From positions 1 to 15,717 of the forward strand of contig CBIFVZ010000083.1 of assembly GCA_966185765.1 (NCBI GenBank): a stretch of DNA of 15,717 nucleotides, given 5' to 3'. The DNA comes from CBIFVZ01 sp966185765. Lineage in GTDB: Bacteria > Pseudomonadota > Gammaproteobacteria > Enterobacterales > Enterobacteriaceae. The translations under genes were made by a program, and so were the position numbers. Positions within the stretch are counted from its first letter, which is position 1. Each line of letters starts with the position of its first letter. The notes under the pieces are model-generated. The model did no database searches, was not told where the DNA came from, and saw only the letters and a list, made by a program, of their open reading frames with translations. Of the stretch, positions 13,848-15,717 are shown piece after piece.

Positions 13848-15289
13848 TGGACGATATTGTGATGACGGTGGGCGGCGATCCGCGAGGGTACACTGAAACC
13901 GAGACTATTCGTGAGGAAATGGCGAAACTGAGTCACCCGGCACGCCCCGATGTGAACTGGCTGCGCGTGGAGCAGAGCTGTCAGGCCTTGTTTAACAAAA
14001 GTGGTGTTGATTTGCGTACGGCGGTGTTTTACACCGTCGCCCGTGGCCACCAGTCCGGGCTTGCGGGCCTTAACGAGGGTCTGGGTATAGTTCGAACGTT
14101 AGTTTCTCGCCATTGGGCGCAAATGTGGCCACAACAAACCCACACCCGAGTTGAACTGTTAAGCTGGCTTTCTGGCAGCGTACTGCAACGCTTGCGTGCG
14201 TTGTCGTTAAGCTATACCGATTTACCGGTTATCTACCAGGTTGAGAAAGAGGTGGCACAGCTATGCAGCACCCTGCAGTTACTGGAGCTAAAAAAACTCA
14301 GTCGCCTTGAACCTATACAACTCTGGTTACAGCAGGCTGCGGCAGCGCTGGAGCAGGTCGATGAGACATCGGCCGGTGTGCCCACCTCGGCGACCTCCAC
14401 TGCGTGTGTCAGTCAGGAGGCAGCCCTGCCGCCGCTGCCTGAATCACGCATTTCTGAAAAGCGCCCACGCGAGCCGAAGACGCCAGTAATAAAAGCGACG
14501 AATACCTCTCCTCATCCACCAGCCCCACAGCGTGTCCAGTCTGGCAGCGTGAACACCGTGTCGCCTGAACATCCAGCCACTCCGGTTCGGCGCATGCCTG
14601 GCTTTTTGGCCGGTTTTTTTTGTGCGCTGGTACTGACCACTCTGGCGGCATTCATAACCTGGTGGCTTATGCGTCCGGCTCCGGCTCCTGCTCAGGCTTT
14701 GCTGGAACAGGTTATGCCGGTTGTCACTGTAGATGGTGTTGCTGAGGCGACCAGCCTCAAAGCGTCGTTGACAGCGGATGACCTGGAGCAGACGCGTGAG
14801 CCGTGGCTTAAGGCATTAGATGAAAAGCTCGCATCACTGGCAATGTTGCCACCGCTATGGAAAGAACAGCAGGGCACAGCGCTTATTCTTGCAGCGCAAA
14901 CCTTATGGCCAGAGGCGGAGGCTGTTATGCAAATCCGTGAGCGTGAGCAGCAACGCCGGGAGGCGCTGGCAATCCCAAGTGCGTCACTGGGAGACTGGCA
15001 TATGGCGCAACAGCGGCTGGAAGCGCTGACTCAGCGTCTTAATGCCCTGGACGAGCGACGCGGGCGTTGGCTTACCGGCTCAGAACTGAAAACCGCTATT
15101 TTTGATATCCGACAGGCGCTGGATAAGACACCACCGCTCGAGGAGTTATTGCGCCAGCTTGAACAACAACAGGCGGTCGGTGCAAATACCGCAGCGCTGC
15201 GTAAGCAGATTGATGACCGCTTCGCCCAATTGTTAAATCGCTATGCGCTGCTGGAGGAACCATTCCGTTCATCCACAGAGTCTCGTTGA
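13847..15289 (+). CDS. tagA: TssA-like membrane protein TagA (VasL), sheath-end stopper
   Basis: Likely member of the TagA/VasL group: proteins with an ImpA-type N-terminal domain and a membrane anchor. In EAEC, TagA stops sheath elongation and holds the extended sheath at the opposite membrane. The 480-residue protein has an ImpA-like domain (about 10-115, with GDPRGYTETETIREEM and VFYTVARGHQSGLAGLNEGL), a helical stretch, a Pro/Ser/Thr-rich linker (about 170-245), one membrane helix (about 252-274) and a glutamine-rich, helical periplasmic domain with coiled-coil character (RLEALTQRLNALDERR, LEELLRQLEQQQ). ATG 13847 is preferred over GTG 13844 because GGAGG (13836-13840) is 6 bp away. Two homopolymer runs (A7 at 14290-14296, T8 at 14614-14621) lie inside the gene. 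It is the last T6SS gene here. Confidence 0.88.
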   Translation: MDDIVMTVGGDPRGYTETETIREEMAKLSHPARPDVNWLRVEQSCQALFNKSGVDLRTAVFYTVARGHQSGLAGLNEGLGIVRTLVSRHWAQMWPQQTHTRVELLSWLSGSVLQRLRALSLSYTDLPVIYQVEKEVAQLCSTLQLLELKKLSRLEPIQLWLQQAAAALEQVDETSAGVPTSATSTACVSQEAALPPLPESRISEKRPREPKTPVIKATNTSPHPPAPQRVQSGSVNTVSPEHPATPVRRMPGFLAGFFCALVLTTLAAFITWWLMRPAPAPAQALLEQVMPVVTVDGVAEATSLKASLTADDLEQTREPWLKALDEKLASLAMLPPLWKEQQGTALILAAQTLWPEAEAVMQIREREQQRREALAIPSASLGDWHMAQQRLEALTQRLNALDERRGRWLTGSELKTAIFDIRQALDKTPPLEELLRQLEQQQAVGANTAALRKQIDDRFAQLLNRYALLEEPFRSSTESR

Positions 15290-15667
15290 AGTAGTTAAGC
15301 AGACAGGCTATTGCGAAAGCGCTTTTCTGGGGCGAAACCACAGGACTACAGGGCATGGGGTTCAGGTTCACTGTGCTGGCGACAATGTGCACTGCTGCAA
15401 GTGATAGGGGGTACCCATATCACGTGTGAGGAAGTGTACGATGGGCGATAAACGTAAAAGGCGCCTTCGCCCTTCTCAGGGACAGGCGCTTAAATTCCCA
15501 ATGCAGTAGGGTTAGCCGTTGAGAGCGATGCCTGCCACAGAAGAACCAGGCTATCATGTGCTTTCAGGCGAGATAAGGAAACAGGCAGATGAAACGGGGT
15601 GGCGTGTTGCTGTCTGACAGTAATAATGTGTTTAATCGGGGAGTGTAAAACAGATTACCCAGGGAAA
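15290..15667. other. Non-coding junction between the T6SS genes and tRNA-Val
   Basis: About 380 bp with no convincing gene. It holds one structured hairpin (15459-15491) and a 10-bp palindrome AAAGCGCTTT (15316-15325). I found no integrase remnant and no copy of the tRNA 3' end that would mark an attachment-site repeat. A 24-codon ORF at 15355-15429 lacks a ribosome binding site. This is probably the old junction where the island meets the chromosome backbone. Confidence 0.55.
15459..15491. terminator. Two-part hairpin, candidate terminator
   Basis: GCGCCT (15461-15466) pairs with AGGCGC (15484-15489), extended outwards by one G-T and one A-T pair. Inside it, after a small internal loop, CCCT (15470-15473) pairs with AGGG (15478-15481) around the loop TCTC. 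On the minus strand the stem is followed by a run of four T, so it could end transcripts running from tRNA-Val; on the plus strand it is followed by TTAAATT. Pairing is clear, the function is not. Confidence 0.4.
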
Positions 15668-15717
15668 TGGTGCGTCCGAGTGGACTCGAACCACCGACCC
15701 CCACCATGTCAAGGTGG
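15668..15717 (-). tRNA. valW: tRNA-Val(GAC), 3' part
   Basis: The minus strand carries the last 50 nt of a tRNA: anticodon stem CCACC/GGTGG with loop TTGACAT (anticodon GAC at 15710-15708), variable loop, T arm with GGTTCGAGTCC, 3' acceptor strand GGACGC, discriminator A and an encoded CCA end (15670-15668). It matches E. coli valW as I remember it. The 5' part lies beyond the window. The 3' end points towards the T6SS genes, the usual orientation for islands that insert at tRNA genes. Confidence 0.97.

Noticed and set aside
15355..15429. A 24-codon ORF starting MGFRFTVLATMCTAAS, reminiscent of a lipoprotein signal such as a tssJ remnant.
   Set aside because: No ribosome binding site, no usual lipobox (Thr-Met before the Cys instead of a small residue such as Gly or Ala) and too short to identify.
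1..15717. Looked for CRISPR arrays, insertion sequences, transposases or integrases.
   Set aside because: No spaced direct-repeat array, no terminal inverted repeats with a transposase frame and no integrase-like ORF were seen.

Overview
The window comes from the chromosome of an enteric bacterium (Enterobacteriaceae). The left end carries the lpp promoter and a 470-residue type I pyruvate kinase (pykF) with the residue numbering of the E. coli enzyme. The right end is the 3' part of a tRNA-Val(GAC) matching E. coli valW. In E. coli K-12 the order is valV-valW, ydhR-ydhZ, pykF, lpp, so the backbone synteny is kept but the stretch between tRNA-Val and pykF is replaced here by type VI secretion (T6SS) genes. 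The species cannot be fixed from this sequence; the pykF differences suggest a Citrobacter/Enterobacter/Klebsiella-type genome rather than Escherichia itself.

Layout. 1-301: lpp promoter (minus strand), AT-rich spacer and the pykF terminator. 302-1714: pykF (minus). 1715-2000: pykF leader and promoter with a Cra-type operator. 2000-2620: non-coding, AT-rich from about 2140, with inverted and direct repeats, the probable control region of the T6SS genes. 2621-8901: tssB, tssC, tssK, tssL, tagL, hcp, all plus strand and tightly packed (ATGA overlap or TAAATG junctions in the second half). 8912-8941: a strong intrinsic terminator after hcp, followed by another inverted repeat. 9073-11706: clpV/tssH. 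11724-11771: a 15-codon ORF. 11776-15289: tssA, tssE and a membrane-anchored TssA-like protein (TagA/VasL). 15290-15667: non-coding with one hairpin. 15668-15717: tRNA-Val (minus, cut by the window end).

How the genes work together. TssB/TssC form the contractile sheath, Hcp the inner tube, TssA primes tube and sheath assembly, TagA is expected to stop and hold the distal sheath end at the opposite membrane, ClpV recycles contracted sheath, TssE and TssK belong to the baseplate and its docking adaptor, TssL is an inner-membrane component and TagL ties it to peptidoglycan.

The main oddity is what is absent. There is no tssM, tssJ, tssF, tssG, vgrG (tssI) or PAAR gene and no effector or immunity gene, yet every T6SS ORF present is intact. 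The two junctions where these genes would be expected (clpV-tssA and tssA-tssE) are 69 and about 30 bp long. Either the cluster is a recently deleted derivative, or the missing parts are supplied from another locus.
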